Source: Apostichopus japonicus
Taxonomy: Eukaryota > Echinodermata > Holothuroidea > Aspidochirotida > Stichopodidae
Direction of reading: 5' to 3'
NCBI RefSeq assembly: GCF_037975245.1
Contig: NC_092580.1
Span: 34,505,001-34,569,000 of the forward strand
Length of the DNA: 64,000 bases
The position numbers were made by a program, and so were the translations under genes. Of the stretch, positions 47,965-61,209 are shown piece after piece; positions within the stretch are counted from its first letter, which is position 1, and each line of letters begins with the position of its first letter. The notes below the pieces were generated by a model. That model worked only from the letters and a program-made list of their open reading frames with translations. It was not told where the DNA came from and did not search any database.

Positions 47965-50900
47965 GCTTGTCGTTCGCTATAAAAGACCGTATATAAAGTC
48001 TTACATAGACTTAAAGACAATGGATTAATAGAAGCTGCATTTCTTGCCTAAAGCACCTAACATATAATCTCTTGAACAACATGCTGAATGTGAGAGGTGT
48101 TTATATCTTCTATAGATTGTAATACTGCAGTCACACAGATCAACATTGATATGTATTTATTATGCAGATACTCATTTAACCGACACAATCATTTTTTTTA
48201 AAGCACTTTGGTATAACTTGTATTACTCAGTTATTACAGTAACCAAGTTGATATAGTTGTAAACTGCTAACTGCGTCTACAAAATGTCGTAATCTTCATC
48301 GATGGCTGAAGATCGTTCTAACTATGTTTGTATTTATGTACCGTCCTACTAGGTCACCCAAACGGTTGTATTTCCAAAGTTGACATTGTGAAGAAGAAAG
48401 CTATGAGAAGTGCCTAGCATATTAAGATTCATATCATGAACAACCCCATAGGGGAGGGAAGTGAACTGAAGTGGAGAAGCGAATAATACAATCACGAAGT
48501 TGCTTGCAGGTAATGAAATCGTCTTTTATTTCTTATATACTTATACACGTTGCACGTAGGCATGAAGGAAGTTGGTTGTAAACAGAGCGACAATTTGTTA
48601 GGTTTATATCTTATACGTACTTGTTTTTTTTTTGTATCGTAGAGTTATTATTAAACCATCTACAACAACATCTTCCAGGAGACATATTAATACCATATAT
48701 AGTGGATTCCTTTACTTACACTTTATGACGTTTTAATTAGATATATTTTTGTGCATTTGTTGAAATTATATAAATATGATTGTATTTGAAAGAAAATTGT
48801 TGTCAGTTACAATACCAGGGTTAACCTAAATTAAGTTACTTAAGAGCTTTTGATTGTTCACATTGTTAATATATATATATGTCTTGCTTGCATGTGTATG
48901 AATTCACATTTGTACAAGGTGAGGGCCGCAGGCAAATGTTTACCTAGATTTTCAAAGCCTTATTAATACGCCTTTCGGAACCTTATAATACCAACGAAAA
49001 ACGTTGAAACATGCATACTTCGGAAGAAATTGTATACACAGCTTACTAGTGGATGGATATTACTATATCCTAACATATGGACAATGCACATGTTGAAGTA
49101 TCCGATCTTCTGTTCCTCATACAATGTATTAGCTTAATATATTATTGTGATAAACAACTGCGGTGTCCTTCAGTTCAACTCCATGAACAGAAACAAGGAA
49201 CAGCCTATTTTTCGTAACGTTCTGATGGCAACACGGTATCGTCCCAACTAAAAAGCTAAGTTCTGTCATCGTTATAAATGATATGTTCTAAGCCTTTTGG
49301 TTTTCTTTGTAAATGTTGTCCAGTATAAGTGTTGCAGGTGATTCAATACCTGCTAATAACTTCAAAAACAATCGATCAATTGACTTACACCTGAGCCTGC
49401 ATAATAAAGTTTAAGGTAATAAATCAATTGACTTTCACCTGTGCGGCGGGCATAATAAAGTTTACTTTAAGTGCAACTTAACAGTCGTTTTACTCTAAAC
49501 TCTTCTCGAAATTTTATCTATTATTAAAAAATATTCAAATTGTAAACTGATAACCTGCCTATTTTGGCCTAAAAGGAAAAGTTAAAGATTTGCATAAAAT
49601 TAATGGTTTATGCAAAAACAAGGAATAACCATTATTTCATGTGAAATATTTTAGAACATCTGCAACAACTCAAGTACACAAATAATGGCAAAACTTCGAC
49701 TAACAGTCTTCAATGACGGAGATCGCATCATGCGATGTTCCTACTAAAACCCTAAACGATAGCACCCTGTTAATGGAGCAAATGTCGAGGTATAAGTGCT
49801 CCCTAGCAACATGGTGGTCATATGTTGCTACATATTCAAGATGAAATTAAAATATTGGGATAGTGTTCTCAGTGGAACAACACAAACAATTTTATATCAA
49901 ACTTTTTTGAGTTTGTTCTTATTTGGGCAAAATTATGCTCACACAAAATAATAATTTAAATAATATTGAAATATTACGAACATAAAAGGCTTGTCTTTCG
50001 CGTATTTTCTTTAAAAAAAACCTCACTTTTAATCAGAACAAGATTTTAAAAAAACAATAATGCATTGTTTTTCTCGTCAAAGAAAAGAGTTTCCGTGTGT
50101 GTATATAACATCATCTCCATCCCATGACTTTCTTTTAAAGTCAAAGTCATTGTTTTTTTTTTATTTACTTGTCAACAACTTAATACGGATGAGTGGATTG
50201 GAAGATAAATTCGACAAAGATATTTTGACAACAAGTTCGACCCCTTTGAATGCATCTCTATTGATGAAGGGTACTTGCCGCTGCATCTCACTGGGTGGAG
50301 GAGGAGGACGGATACGACAAGATCTTGAATTAGGCATGTAAAACGGTTAACCTGGATCCAGCGAACCTCGCACGTTGATAATCGAATGCAGAAGGCACAA
50401 GGGTGCACTCGTCTATGAAAGTGACATCGACCGTTAAGTTCTTCCGTGTACTTACTTTAACTATATTCAAAAACTCGCGAATCGGTCAGCTAACACCGAA
50501 ACCATTTCCAGAAAATTGATAAATTATTATATTTGTTATAAGTGAGGAGTTAATCATTTAGCTGTAAAGTAAAAGATAAATGGGTTACTGATAAATCCTT
50601 AAATATTGGGATAAATTATCTCACGAAGCTTTCCAAAATCAGCAAAGGAATGTATGTGCACCAAGTAATTTGTCATTTGAACGGAGTGTTTCTTTAGACT
50701 AATATAAAAGTGATCAATTGGTCAAGTTCTGTCCCAAGCGTACCCCCACGCCACCCCAAGACATTATTGTTCAATGTAAAGAAATCTTGTTAAGTTGTCT
50801 ACTACACAAAGTACACTTCAAGCTAGATCCATTATCGCGTTCGTTGACCCAATTATCTACGGTATTGCTTACAATCCATGAACGCTATGGAATATATTCC

Positions 50901-51455
50901 TTTTCCATAACGATATATTTCCAAGCATCGCCTGCAACATGATCAAATTGCATCACGATATGTTCAGATACTATCAACAGAACCAACGGAAAGATTCCTT
51001 TCAAGATAAGCTTTGTGCAAGTCTTAATACCAAGCGTTGGTATCCAGAACTTCTCAGATGTGGTTATCTCACATCCGTAGATTTCCCAGCAGTATATGTT
51101 GATAAGTCAACATTTGGGGGGGGGGGGGGTCTGACTGGGCTAAGTCTGACTTGAAAACTTGGAAAGGTAATTTGTGCTGCTGGCCTGCTTGGTCGTATCT
51201 TGCTTAGTTTCAAGTAGACTCTTACTGGAGCTCACCGCCTAAACCTGAGTCGTATCGTGCTGGGTTTATCCTGATCCTTTCAGGGTCCAACCGCCTAAAC
51301 ATGGGTCGTATTGCACTAGGTTTAACCTAGACCTAACCCCCAATTCCGATGCTTGGAATCTACATCATCATCATCATCATCTTCTTCTCCTTCTGAGAGA
51401 GGTCGCTCTTCAAGCTGAATATGTTTATGATCCTGATAGCTCTACAAATTATATT
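47965..51455. other. Intergenic, no recognised feature
   Basis: AT-rich. A ~58-bp direct duplication (cgatcaattgacttacacct and a related copy) lies at 49370-49465, and a G-run at 51114-51129. Frames of up to 93 codons have no motifs. Confidence 0.4.
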
Positions 51456-51459
51456 TATG

Positions 51460-51783
51460 TTAACAACGAGATGGAACAATGACCATCTCGTGAAATATGC
51501 ATTGTAATATATCTATGAATATTAATGAACTGTCATTTGGTATAAATGATCGAAAGTTGTGAGTAGTGGTTGTAATAACGTCATGCAGCATTTGGCCATG
51601 GAACCAAGGAATTGCAATTTCTTTTTGATTATCTTTCCTTTTTCTATCAAAAACATTGAGAAAGTTAATTTGGATTTCGTCATGACCTACTTCAAGACGC
51701 AAATCTTCACAGATAACATCATGACCATTACGCAAGAGAACCTTTGATTTAAGATATTTCGAGTCTGTTAATAGGACATTCAC
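51460..51783 (-). CDS. Unrecognised 107-codon open frame
   Basis: A non-repetitive frame of mixed, charged composition (for example VICEDLRLEVGHDEIQINFL and FDRKRKDNQKEIAIPWFHGQ), unlike the low-complexity frames around it. I do not recognise a family and found no convincing splice sites or poly(A) signal. It could be an exon, a retroelement piece or chance. Confidence 0.25.
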   Translation of the reverse strand: MNVLLTDSKYLKSKVLLRNGHDVICEDLRLEVGHDEIQINFLNVFDRKRKDNQKEIAIPWFHGQMLHDVITTTTHNFRSFIPNDSSLIFIDILQCIFHEMVIVPSRC

Positions 51784-51789
51784 AACCTC

Positions 51790-54700
51790 TCAGAGTGTTA
51801 CTAATGGCCTAACTGATGCTCCACAAATTCATCCAGAGAATGCTTATCTTCTCCTTATACGTCAGCAGTCACAGAGAATCGTGACATAGATGCATACATT
51901 TTCTACTCTGTGCTCTTGTTTTAACACGAAGGAAACCAAAGATTCGCGCCTTCTTGAAAGGTAGCTGGCAAGTAATTGGTTCTGCTTGTAAGTCACGGTG
52001 GCGTAACCATGCATGGTGATTGGAAGTGTCTCTGTCGACTGAGAAAGAAGTGAATTAATTCTGTCAGTTGAAGATTGTTGGAAATTTTCCTTTGAAATGT
52101 TGAATATTCTACTTTCGCCATTTGTTTCATTCCATAATTAGAATGCAAGAGTACGACTGCAGGATGTTGAACATGTTTAAGATATAGATATACAAGTCAA
52201 CATGTCATACTACTTGTCAGTAGATGTTTCCTATATATAATTATACACGCACAGAAACAGAATATACTCTGGCTGTTTATCACAACCCCCCCCCCCCACC
52301 CCACACACCCCTCCCTCACTTCTTGTTATAATCATGCTTTCATAACATGGCACATAAGATTCTTAATATTGCGGTTACTTTTTCAAACCTTCAAGTTGAA
52401 AAAGCACTACCTTGCATGACCAATGTTGAAGAGGTAGTATATGGTTATAAAGACAAACTGCATCTTTACCAAAGAACAAGTGCGAAGACGAGCCAGTCCA
52501 TTTAGTCTCATGGAGTACATTTTATCAGATTTCAAAAATCTTTAACAGTTCTATAGTTATGCAGATGTTGTAATTATTTATTTTGTGTCGGTTAGTTGCC
52601 CCCCCCCCCCATTCCCCAGCACCCGTACCCATATCACACCTGCATGGCTTTACTCTTAACATTAGTAGACTTTTCCAAAGAAGACGCAGGCGGGACGGAA
52701 TATTGTGTTTAGTCCGTTCATAAGCTAAGGTAAAACACAAATATAATTAACATTTTATCTCTCACTTATTGGCATATTTGTCTAATAAGTATCACATAAT
52801 TTACCTGCAAATCGGTTAAGTAATATTCTGTTTTGGTTCGCGGCTGCTTGTCGTCAACTAGGTCAAGTTGAGACAAACATCTTAACAAATTAAAACAGCA
52901 CCTGCAGAGATAAGTAACAACTGAATTGAATCCAAGAAATATCTTGTCCGGGATCCGACAGATCATTATATATTGCAGCCACTGAACGTATCTCTCCAAG
53001 GGGTAGAATGGGTAGAGATATGCATAATTAGCCCGAGAAGGTGTTATCGTCATGTACTGTACACTCCCATACGAAATGTTGAAATTGTATACTTTGTATC
53101 CTTAATAGATAGTTGAAAGCATTCAAGATAATTTGGAAAGATAACCCTCCTCCCGTATAGCCTGAGTATACCTCTGTGTCAGATGGAGAGACTCTTATAA
53201 GCCGCCTTAGATTCCCGTAGTACATGGAGAGCTGTATAGGCCACCGTAGATATACCTTTAGCGTCAGAGGAGAGTGTTGGCTGACTTCGTCGATAGCAAG
53301 TGCGATGTAAATTTGGTGACCTAATGCCAAAATAAGCCGAGATTAATGGCTTATGGGCTTATGCGTCATGTCATGGTAAAGACAGTGAAGATTTGAAGAT
53401 GGCATCTGCATGCGTACCTGGTGGTCTGTGTTTTTAGTGCTTCTGTTATACTTTTCAGTTTGTTTGGGACTAGCTTTCAATAAAATAAAAAATACTAGCA
53501 ACGTTTGATCAAGGGAACAATTGCATAATAAAATGACAAGGCGCAAATACAAAGAACTGCGTAAAGGTCTCAAATTTTTAAAGACAGAATGATTGATGGA
53601 GACAGATCAATTTTAAGTCTCTATTAGAAAAACTATCAGCAGAAGAGACAAATGCAATGTTGTGTTTGTATTGACATGCAGAGTTGTTATCATCTGAACG
53701 AGACTGTTTATCAGGTGTTGTATCATAAGATAATGATATTCATTCCGAGGGGGGGGGGGCGTTACCATGGTTACTTTTGATTTAACAATTAGCCTGAATA
53801 TTCACAAGCTGACCACATACCTCATCAACAATGCTATATCCGTAAGTCATATATATATAGGAGATAGGTATTTGGCCCGGCTTTATTTATCGGTGATTGT
53901 GTCTCTGTACATATTCTCGACTGACCTTTGATGTTGATTCATTAGTCAAATGTTTCCTAAAGTATAAACGAACACACATATTTCACTCATATTTAAATCA
54001 TATCTCGGCGATAGATGCGGTATTTTTATGAGCTCTGGTAGTAAATAACTGTCGTGAACTAAGCCTATCATAGCTCAGATATTAACATTACTACAGTGTG
54101 GCATTCTGTATAGGTAGAAAAAGAAATAAAGAAAACATGGAGATAAAAATATAATGGAAAAGTTGAGATAGGATTGTGTGTTAACAGAACTGATCATCAA
54201 TGTAATATCCACTAGTTGTCTTGGACTGGGTCCTCGGTAGTAGGATAGCATGCTAACTTATAATAAGACGACTTATAGTTGCGTTAACGGCATTTGTTCT
54301 AGTCTCTTCACCCAAAAACAATTGTCTCTGTATCTGCACACCAATAACAATCACCATATTAGTTTATAAAAGGCTTCTTCGTTTGCTTTCTGAGCACACA
54401 ACAAAAGACAATGCTTGTATATATCCTAGAATAGATTGACTTTAGTCTCTGATATAAAGTTACTTGTTTATGAAAGCTTTGTGCAGACGTGCAACCAACC
54501 TAATATGCCTAGAGGCTTCGATCTATGTTATTCTTTATCCTGCTAATATTTCAAGGTCTAAGTTATCGTCCAGCCAACACATATATAATAAACAACACAG
54601 GTTTCACCCTACTTCCTTATCATTAACCTTATGAAGCGAATTTATTTTGGTGTCAAATGTCATTTCAGAATCGGTGACCACACCGTTCACCTTGAAGCAC

Positions 54701-56910
54701 ATGTAAATGCACATTCTTTCCCCACAGCTCAATGACGTCACACGTGAATGTTATAATGAAAAGGTAATCTCTTTCAAATGGTTCCTACTATATGTTTCAT
54801 ATCTAAGAAGACACCATTTTATCATTGATGACAAGTAAATGAGTGTATCTTTATTTGTCGTTAGAGGTTGATTAGTAAATTTCATACAATGGTTTCTTCA
54901 GTTGTCACGAACAGACGACAGCTTTGTGACAGAAACCTTAGTCAGCGAAGGACAAAGAGAATGTTCAACTACATAAGATACAGGTATCGTCGCGGGGGAG
55001 TGATTAGGTGAGTGGGATGGTGGCAGGGGAGGGATTAGGTGAGTGGGATGGGGGCGTTATGGTGGCGGGGGAGGGATTAGGTGAGTCGGAGACTGAGAGG
55101 AAGGACCAGGAAAGCAGGCTTGAACCATTTTAGTGAATTATTAAAAATTTAGATCAGTTGCAAGCTTAATTTAAGCAGTTCTCGGTACGTTTGGTGAGAT
55201 TATTAAATTTATTTATTGCTCTGTTTAAGCAACTTCTTCTGAGTCCGATCACGTAAGAAGTGTTTTATGTGTGCAGTAGTAAACTGGACGTTTGAATTTT
55301 GCAACCTCCTTCATCGAACATATACTGATTTTAGCGCACCTCTTAGGCTATTGTGAACATATAATGATAAAAATGTACCACTTAAGCTATTGTGAACATA
55401 TACACTGATATAAGTGTACCAATTAAGCTATTATGAACGAATTATAAACCACATGAAGGAGAATAACTGGAAATGGGTTTGCAAAACTAGTAAACATTGT
55501 TCCTGGGAAAGGGTGACTAATATGGTGTCATGAAATATCAGAGCTATTAAAATGAAGAGAATGGTTTCCATCCGTAGTTTTTTTTTTATACACGCTATAC
55601 AACACGGACCATTGATGATGTACATTGTCCTGGTATAATACCCACAGAAGCAAGGGGCTGTACACCACAAGCATCCACTGAAAGTCTAGATTTACAAAAT
55701 TTCATTTTTGGAGGTATTAAACATAATATTAATTCATCACACACACACACTTTCACGCTGTACTCAAAGCCGAAAATTTCGTTTGTACAAATCCTTTGGC
55801 CAGCGACGGCTAGACCGTCTTTTCTCAGGAAGGTTGATATTACTAAAATCGTAGGTCTGCACTTGTTTGTCCATGTTAGAAAATAACATTTAACAGGTAG
55901 AATAATATTATCAAAGGAACATTAAAATTGTACTTGGAGTATTAAATTAGTAAATTTTGGTAATATTCTGTAGTTAACATGTCTTTAAATGTTAAAATAT
56001 GTTGTGTTTGATACAGAAATTATTAACCCCTATAATATAGTCCATGTAAATCAAACTTAGAAGGATTAGTCCATTATGTTGATAGGGGTAACGTAAGTTG
56101 GCTATAAATAAAACAAAAATGCAAATATATCTATAACGAAAATAAGTGCTATAGTACGGCAGATGACGTAAAAGGAGCACATTTAGTTTTATGTATCCTG
56201 CAATAAAGTTCTCATTTGATACTCAAAACTGTATATTACATGCCAACCTTACCCATTACGAGTGGAACCACCTGTGATAAATCTTACGCGGTACAGGTAG
56301 GACCTTCCAATGTCGTCTGCGAATTAATCAGGTCACACATCCGGAGCCTATGCATGCTAAGTTCTTCAGTACCGACTTCATTACCTTTCGAGGGAAACAT
56401 TTCATAATGCAGTTTTGAATTAGGCAATGTCTAGCATTGTACCAAGCAACAAGTACACATTGCTTTTGGAAATTAGGCAAACATCCGTACAATATAGGCA
56501 GACGACTAATCATGGTCTTTAAGTTACGGGGCAATCCATCCGACCATTATTGATGCCACTCGGTGTGATTATATTTTCAGTAATGAGTTGGTACCGCTAT
56601 GCCATTCAAAAATAAAACTACATGGGAGATAACTTGTTTGAGCTTTCCCGCTGGCATGTAATCACAACATCGTGTAGCTAATTTAAACCTTCATTCGATC
56701 TGAAACTGTTTAACACGCCAATTGCCAAGCTCTGTAAAGTAGAACAAGGTGAGTGTGTATCATGATACGATCATAAATATATACTATTATTCAAACACTG
56801 CAGAAGAAATAACTTTCACTGAGCCTGCTGGGTGCCGAAGTCAGCAGGTATTTGGTTGGGGTTTAACATTCCGGCGGAGGGACGAATTATTTCAACCCAT
56901 CCCTTATCTT
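51790..56910. other. Intergenic, mostly featureless
   Basis: Minor items only: a cccc run at 52286-52300 and 52600-52610, a G-rich ~40-bp duplication with gggattaggtgagtggga at 54990-55085, and three copies of a ~50-bp unit (aagctattgtgaacatata) at 55340-55440. No gene was recognised. Confidence 0.4.
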
Positions 56911-56913
56911 CTA

Positions 56914-57152
56914 TTAAATCAATGTAGTTAAGAACTCATTCAGTATTTCTAAACGTTTATAGCATCGCCAGGTAGTTGAATCTATTCCAAAAGTTTCCGC
57001 ATTTGCTTCAGAAATTGTATTTTTTTCTCTCACTTTATCAAATAAGTCCTTACCTGAAACACGCATTAATGCTTCTAGCTGCTTATGTTCAGTAGTTCTC
57101 AATGTGCTATAAGTAGATTCATTTACTGAACAGAAACCAATGTCTCTTTTGC
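56914..57152 (-). CDS. Possible coding fragment, family unknown
   Basis: A 79-codon open stretch without an ATG-defined start, ending at a stop at 56914. Composition looks protein-like: RDIGFCSVNES, EHKQLEALMRVSGKDLFDKV, NTISEANAETFGIDSTTWRC. A perfect GTAAGGAC donor-like site lies inside it, so it may be an exon plus intron, an old pseudogene or chance. No function is assigned. Confidence 0.25.
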
Positions 57153-57287
57153 TTTTACTTCATGTGATATGAATAAAGAAATATGCCAAATCATATAGAA
57201 GTATTACTTATTGTCAATTCATTATGATTTTGGTGACGAAATTCTTGTGACAGGTCTCTTCATTTGATCAATTAATTTCATTGTGAA

Positions 57288-57935
57288 TGATACTCGATAC
57301 AGGTTTGTTAGTATCATCATCAATAAATTTGAGAGATACTGGAAAGATGTTTGTTAGTATCATCATCAATTAATTTGGCTGATACTCGATACAGGTTTAT
57401 TAGTATCATCATCAATTAATTTGGCTGATACTCGATGCAGGTATGTTAGTATCATCATCAATTAATTTGGCTGATACTCGATGCAGGTATGTTAGTATCA
57501 TCATCAAGTAATTTGGCTGATACTCGATGCAGGTATGTTTGTATCATCATCAATTAATTTGGCTGATACTCGATGCAGGTATGTTAGTATCATCATCAAG
57601 TAATTTGGCTGATACTCGATGCAGGTATGTTTGTATCATCATCAATTAATTTGGCTGATACTCGATGCAGGTATGTTAGTATCATCATCAAGTAATTTGG
57701 CTGATACTCGATGCAGGTATGTTAGTATCATCATCAATTAATTTGGCTGATACTCGATGCAGGTATGTTAGTATCATCATCAAGTAATTTGGCTGATACT
57801 CGATGCAGGTATGTTTGTATCATCCTCAATTAATTTGGCTGATACTCGATGCAGGTATGTTTGTATCATTATCAATTAATTTGGCTGATACTCGATGCAG
57901 GTTTATTAGTATCACCATCAATTAATTGAGAGAGA
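57288..57935. repeat. 46-bp minisatellite
   Basis: About 14 copies of a unit with gtatgttagtatcatcatca, attaatttggctgat and actcgatgcag. Alternating attaa/agtaa and ttagt/ttgt variants show a two-monomer pattern. The period equals that of the unrelated array at 5958-8572. Confidence 0.95.
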
Positions 57936-58308
57936 CTCCGTTTAAGTTTGATAATATTTTCACGAATTAATTTGCTTGGGAATCCATGTAGCTTTGGTAC
58001 AATCATCATTAATTATTCTGAGTGGTTATACTTGTTACAGCTATGGTTCAACAATCATCGTTTAATATTGAGTGGAACACGGTATACACTCGGTACAAGC
58101 TGTTTTAAAATCCTAAGTACAAAATCCTAAATATTATTAAGCCCATCTCCAATTGCAAACTTCTCTGTCAACCATCGCAGTCAACTCTCCTTCAATAAGT
58201 TCATAAATATGTAAAACGAAGGTAAATTGCCATTCCACCGATTTCCTTTCTTCATTCAGCTCTTGACACAAGTTTTGATCCAACGTTCTACCGTTATGTA
58301 TGTATGTT

Positions 58309-58310
58309 TG

Positions 58311-58387
<77 letters not shown>
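58309..58387. repeat. (AT)n microsatellite, ~78 bp
   Basis: Uninterrupted AT dinucleotides following tatgtatgtttgtatg. Confidence 0.97.
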
Positions 58388-58389
<2 letters not shown>

Positions 58390-58390
<1 letters not shown>

Positions 58391-59735
58391 TCTAACTTGT
58401 TCGTTTCGTAGCCAATGAGCATTAATCCTACTTACTATGACGAGTCCAATAAGTAGGACATCACTTAATGATGTGAATAGAAATAATGGAATAACTAAAT
58501 ACGGTGCGTGTTAGCCTACTCACATTAATTATCTGTGTAATTCGTTTTTGGATGCACATCTTTACAACAATATCACATGCCCGTGAGGGCTAGATGATGT
58601 AAAAAGATAAACATGTTTGACGAACGCACTGTGATCTTAAAAACATAATTAAATGATATGATATGATTCCAATGCCTATGTTTTGTATTTCAGGAGGAAT
58701 TAAAAGCCACTAACATTCCTGTAATATGAAACGCAAAGGTTTTTTTTGTATACCAGAAGTTCCCGGTGAGTGTTCTGACGTTAATGCACAGATGTACATA
58801 TCTCATTCATCTTACCGACTTAGTTTTCCGTCTACAGGTTAATATTTCAACGGTTGTCAAAACATTGAACCACCGTGTAAGCTTGCACTTTCCAATACAA
58901 TTAAAAGTACTGTGTGCTTTGAAGTTAATTGTCCTGTATCAAAAAGATAATATACACGCACATGAAAGGTAGTATATACCTGTGATTTAAGAGGTTGTAA
59001 GAAACCAAACAACAACGCACGCCAACCGTATATATAGTTCGAACCCTATAGCCATTCCAAGTATTCCACATATTAAATAATCAACAATATTAGCAAGTCG
59101 AACTTTCACCCCTGTCAGTCTTTGGTATCTACACTCAGCTTGACATACCTGTCATGTCTTGAGTTCCTTGCATCCCCGGGGACCTATTCCTCGTTGTTTA
59201 GTGATGTCTTGAAATAGTTGCCTACGATATAGCTACTGTGGATGACCATAGATAATGACAACAGCTCGCTAACGAAATTCTGAGCAGCACTGCATACACA
59301 CAGCGTGTATCCAATCAACACAATCATGTTTCATAATGTTGTGCTTATTCCGAACCAAATTGTCATTAAATCATTACTTTTTGTTACAGATAGGTTGGGA
59401 AGGTTTATTTAAATAACCAACGACAAATTAATTTTACATGGAAAGGTAAAGTTATATTTTAGACATAATCTATTAGATTATATCTTGCTAAATGTGAAAA
59501 AATGGTAATCTAATTTTAAGAGGCAACTTATTTCAAAATGAATCCCCATAAAACTTCAGTTTAGTCAAGAGTGGTCTATAATAGCCTTCGACAGATTATG
59601 TTGGTGGCCATCTTTAGTTCGAATTATATAACTTGAGAGGAATGTATCAAACATAATGACAGTCAAGAAAGATTTCCTAACGATTATGATGTACGGTCTT
59701 ACATAAATAGACTCTCCATCACCGCAATCTACATG
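58390..59735. other. Intergenic, no recognised feature
   Basis: Nothing beyond short frames. Confidence 0.4.
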
Positions 59736-59737
59736 TT

Positions 59738-60064
59738 ACTTTACCACATTTCTTATTTGTATGATTTGCAGTGTATGTTATTGCAAGTATTCTTCAATCT
59801 ATATGCTACTTTACCACATTTCTTATTTGTATGATTTGCAGTGTATGTTATTGAAAGTATTCTTCAATCTATATGTTACTTTACCACATTTCTTATATTT
59901 ATGATTGGCAGTGTATGTTATTGAAAGTATTCTTCAATCTATATGCTACTTTACCACATTTCTTATTTGTATGATTTGCAGTGTATGTTATTGAAAGTAT
60001 TCTTCAATCTATATGTTACTTTACCACATTTCTTATTTGTATGATTGGCAGTGTGTGTTATTTA
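59738..60064. repeat. 70-bp minisatellite, left part
   Basis: Nearly five copies of a 70-bp unit (gtattcttcaatctatatgt, tactttaccacatttctta, tatgattggcagtgtatgtta). A LINE is inserted at about 60065, and the array continues at 60655. Confidence 0.93.
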
Positions 60065-60655
60065 GTACTTAAATCGTGTTGCTGCTGAACAAATCGTTCA
60101 TTCATTTATCACTTCTCGTCTGGATAATGGAAATGCCTTACTCTTTGGTTTACCACAATCTCAGCTCTCCCGACTTCAACGTCTTCAAAATACTGCAGCT
60201 AGAGTTGTAACTTTGTCAAAAAAATCGTCTTATATAACACCTATACTACGAGATCTACACTGGCTACCTATTTCTTATAGGATTATCTACAAAATTCTAC
60301 TCATTGTCTTTAAATCACTTAATAACATGGCTCCTATGTATGTTTCAGAATTACTCCAATTGTACTCTCCATCACGGAATCTTCGTTCAAGCAGCACGCT
60401 TAACCTCCAGGAACACAGGTCTAAACATTTGTGGGGTGACAGGTCTTTCAGGGTTGCCGCCCCACGCCTTTGGAACACTTTACCTTATGAACTGAAGTCA
60501 TGCACCAGTATTGCAGCTTTCAAGAAACACCTTAAAACTCACCTTTTGCGTGAAGCTTTCCAGTAGTTCTTTTTGACTTTTTTCCATGTTGCGCCTTGAG
60601 CACCCTGTAGGGTGGATATGTGCGCATTATAAATCTCTGTTATTATTATTATTAT
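60065..60655 (+). mobile_element. Non-LTR (L2/CR1-like) retrotransposon 3' end inserted in a minisatellite
   Basis: Plus-strand translation gives SRLDNGNALLFGLPQSQLSR, RLQNTAARV, ILRDLHWLPISYRIIYKILL, NMAPMYVSELL, RSFRVAAPRLWNTLPYELKS and FKKHLKTHLLREAF. This is the highly conserved post-RT domain of CR1/L2-type elements in one nearly intact frame (60213-60566), then a stop, a gagcaccctgtagggtggat tail and an (ATT)n end. It is severely 5'-truncated and looks younger than the other two LINE remnants. Confidence 0.88.
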
Positions 60656-61205
60656 TTAATATATTCTTCAATCTATATGTTACTTACCACATTTCTTATA
60701 TTTATGATTGGCAGTGTATGTTATTTAAAGTATTCTTCAATCTATATGTTACTTACCACATTTCTTATATTTATGATTGGCAGTGTATGTTATTTAAAGT
60801 ATTCTTCAATCTATATGTTACTTTACCACATTTCTTATATTTATGATTGGCAGTGTATGTTATTTAAAGTATTCTTCAATCTATACGCTACTTGACCACA
60901 TTTCTTATATTTATGATTGGCAGTGTGTGTTATTTAAAGTATCCTTCAATCTATACGCTACTTGACCACATTTCTTATATTTATGATTGGCAGTGTATGT
61001 TATTTAAAGTATTCTTCAATCTATATGCTACTTTACCACATTTCTTATATTTATGATTGGCAGTGTATGTTATTGAAAGTATTCTTCAATCTATATGTTA
61101 CTTTACCACATTTCTTATTTGTATGATTTGCAGTGTATGTTATTTAAAGTTTTATTCCAATCTATATGTTACTTTAACACATTTATTATTTGTATGATTG
61201 GTCGT
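60655..61205. repeat. 70-bp minisatellite, right part
   Basis: About eight more copies of the 59738 monomer; some lack one T (tacttaccac). Here the tttaaag form replaces the ttgaaag of the left part, so the two halves are not identical. Confidence 0.93.
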
Positions 61206-61209
61206 GTAA

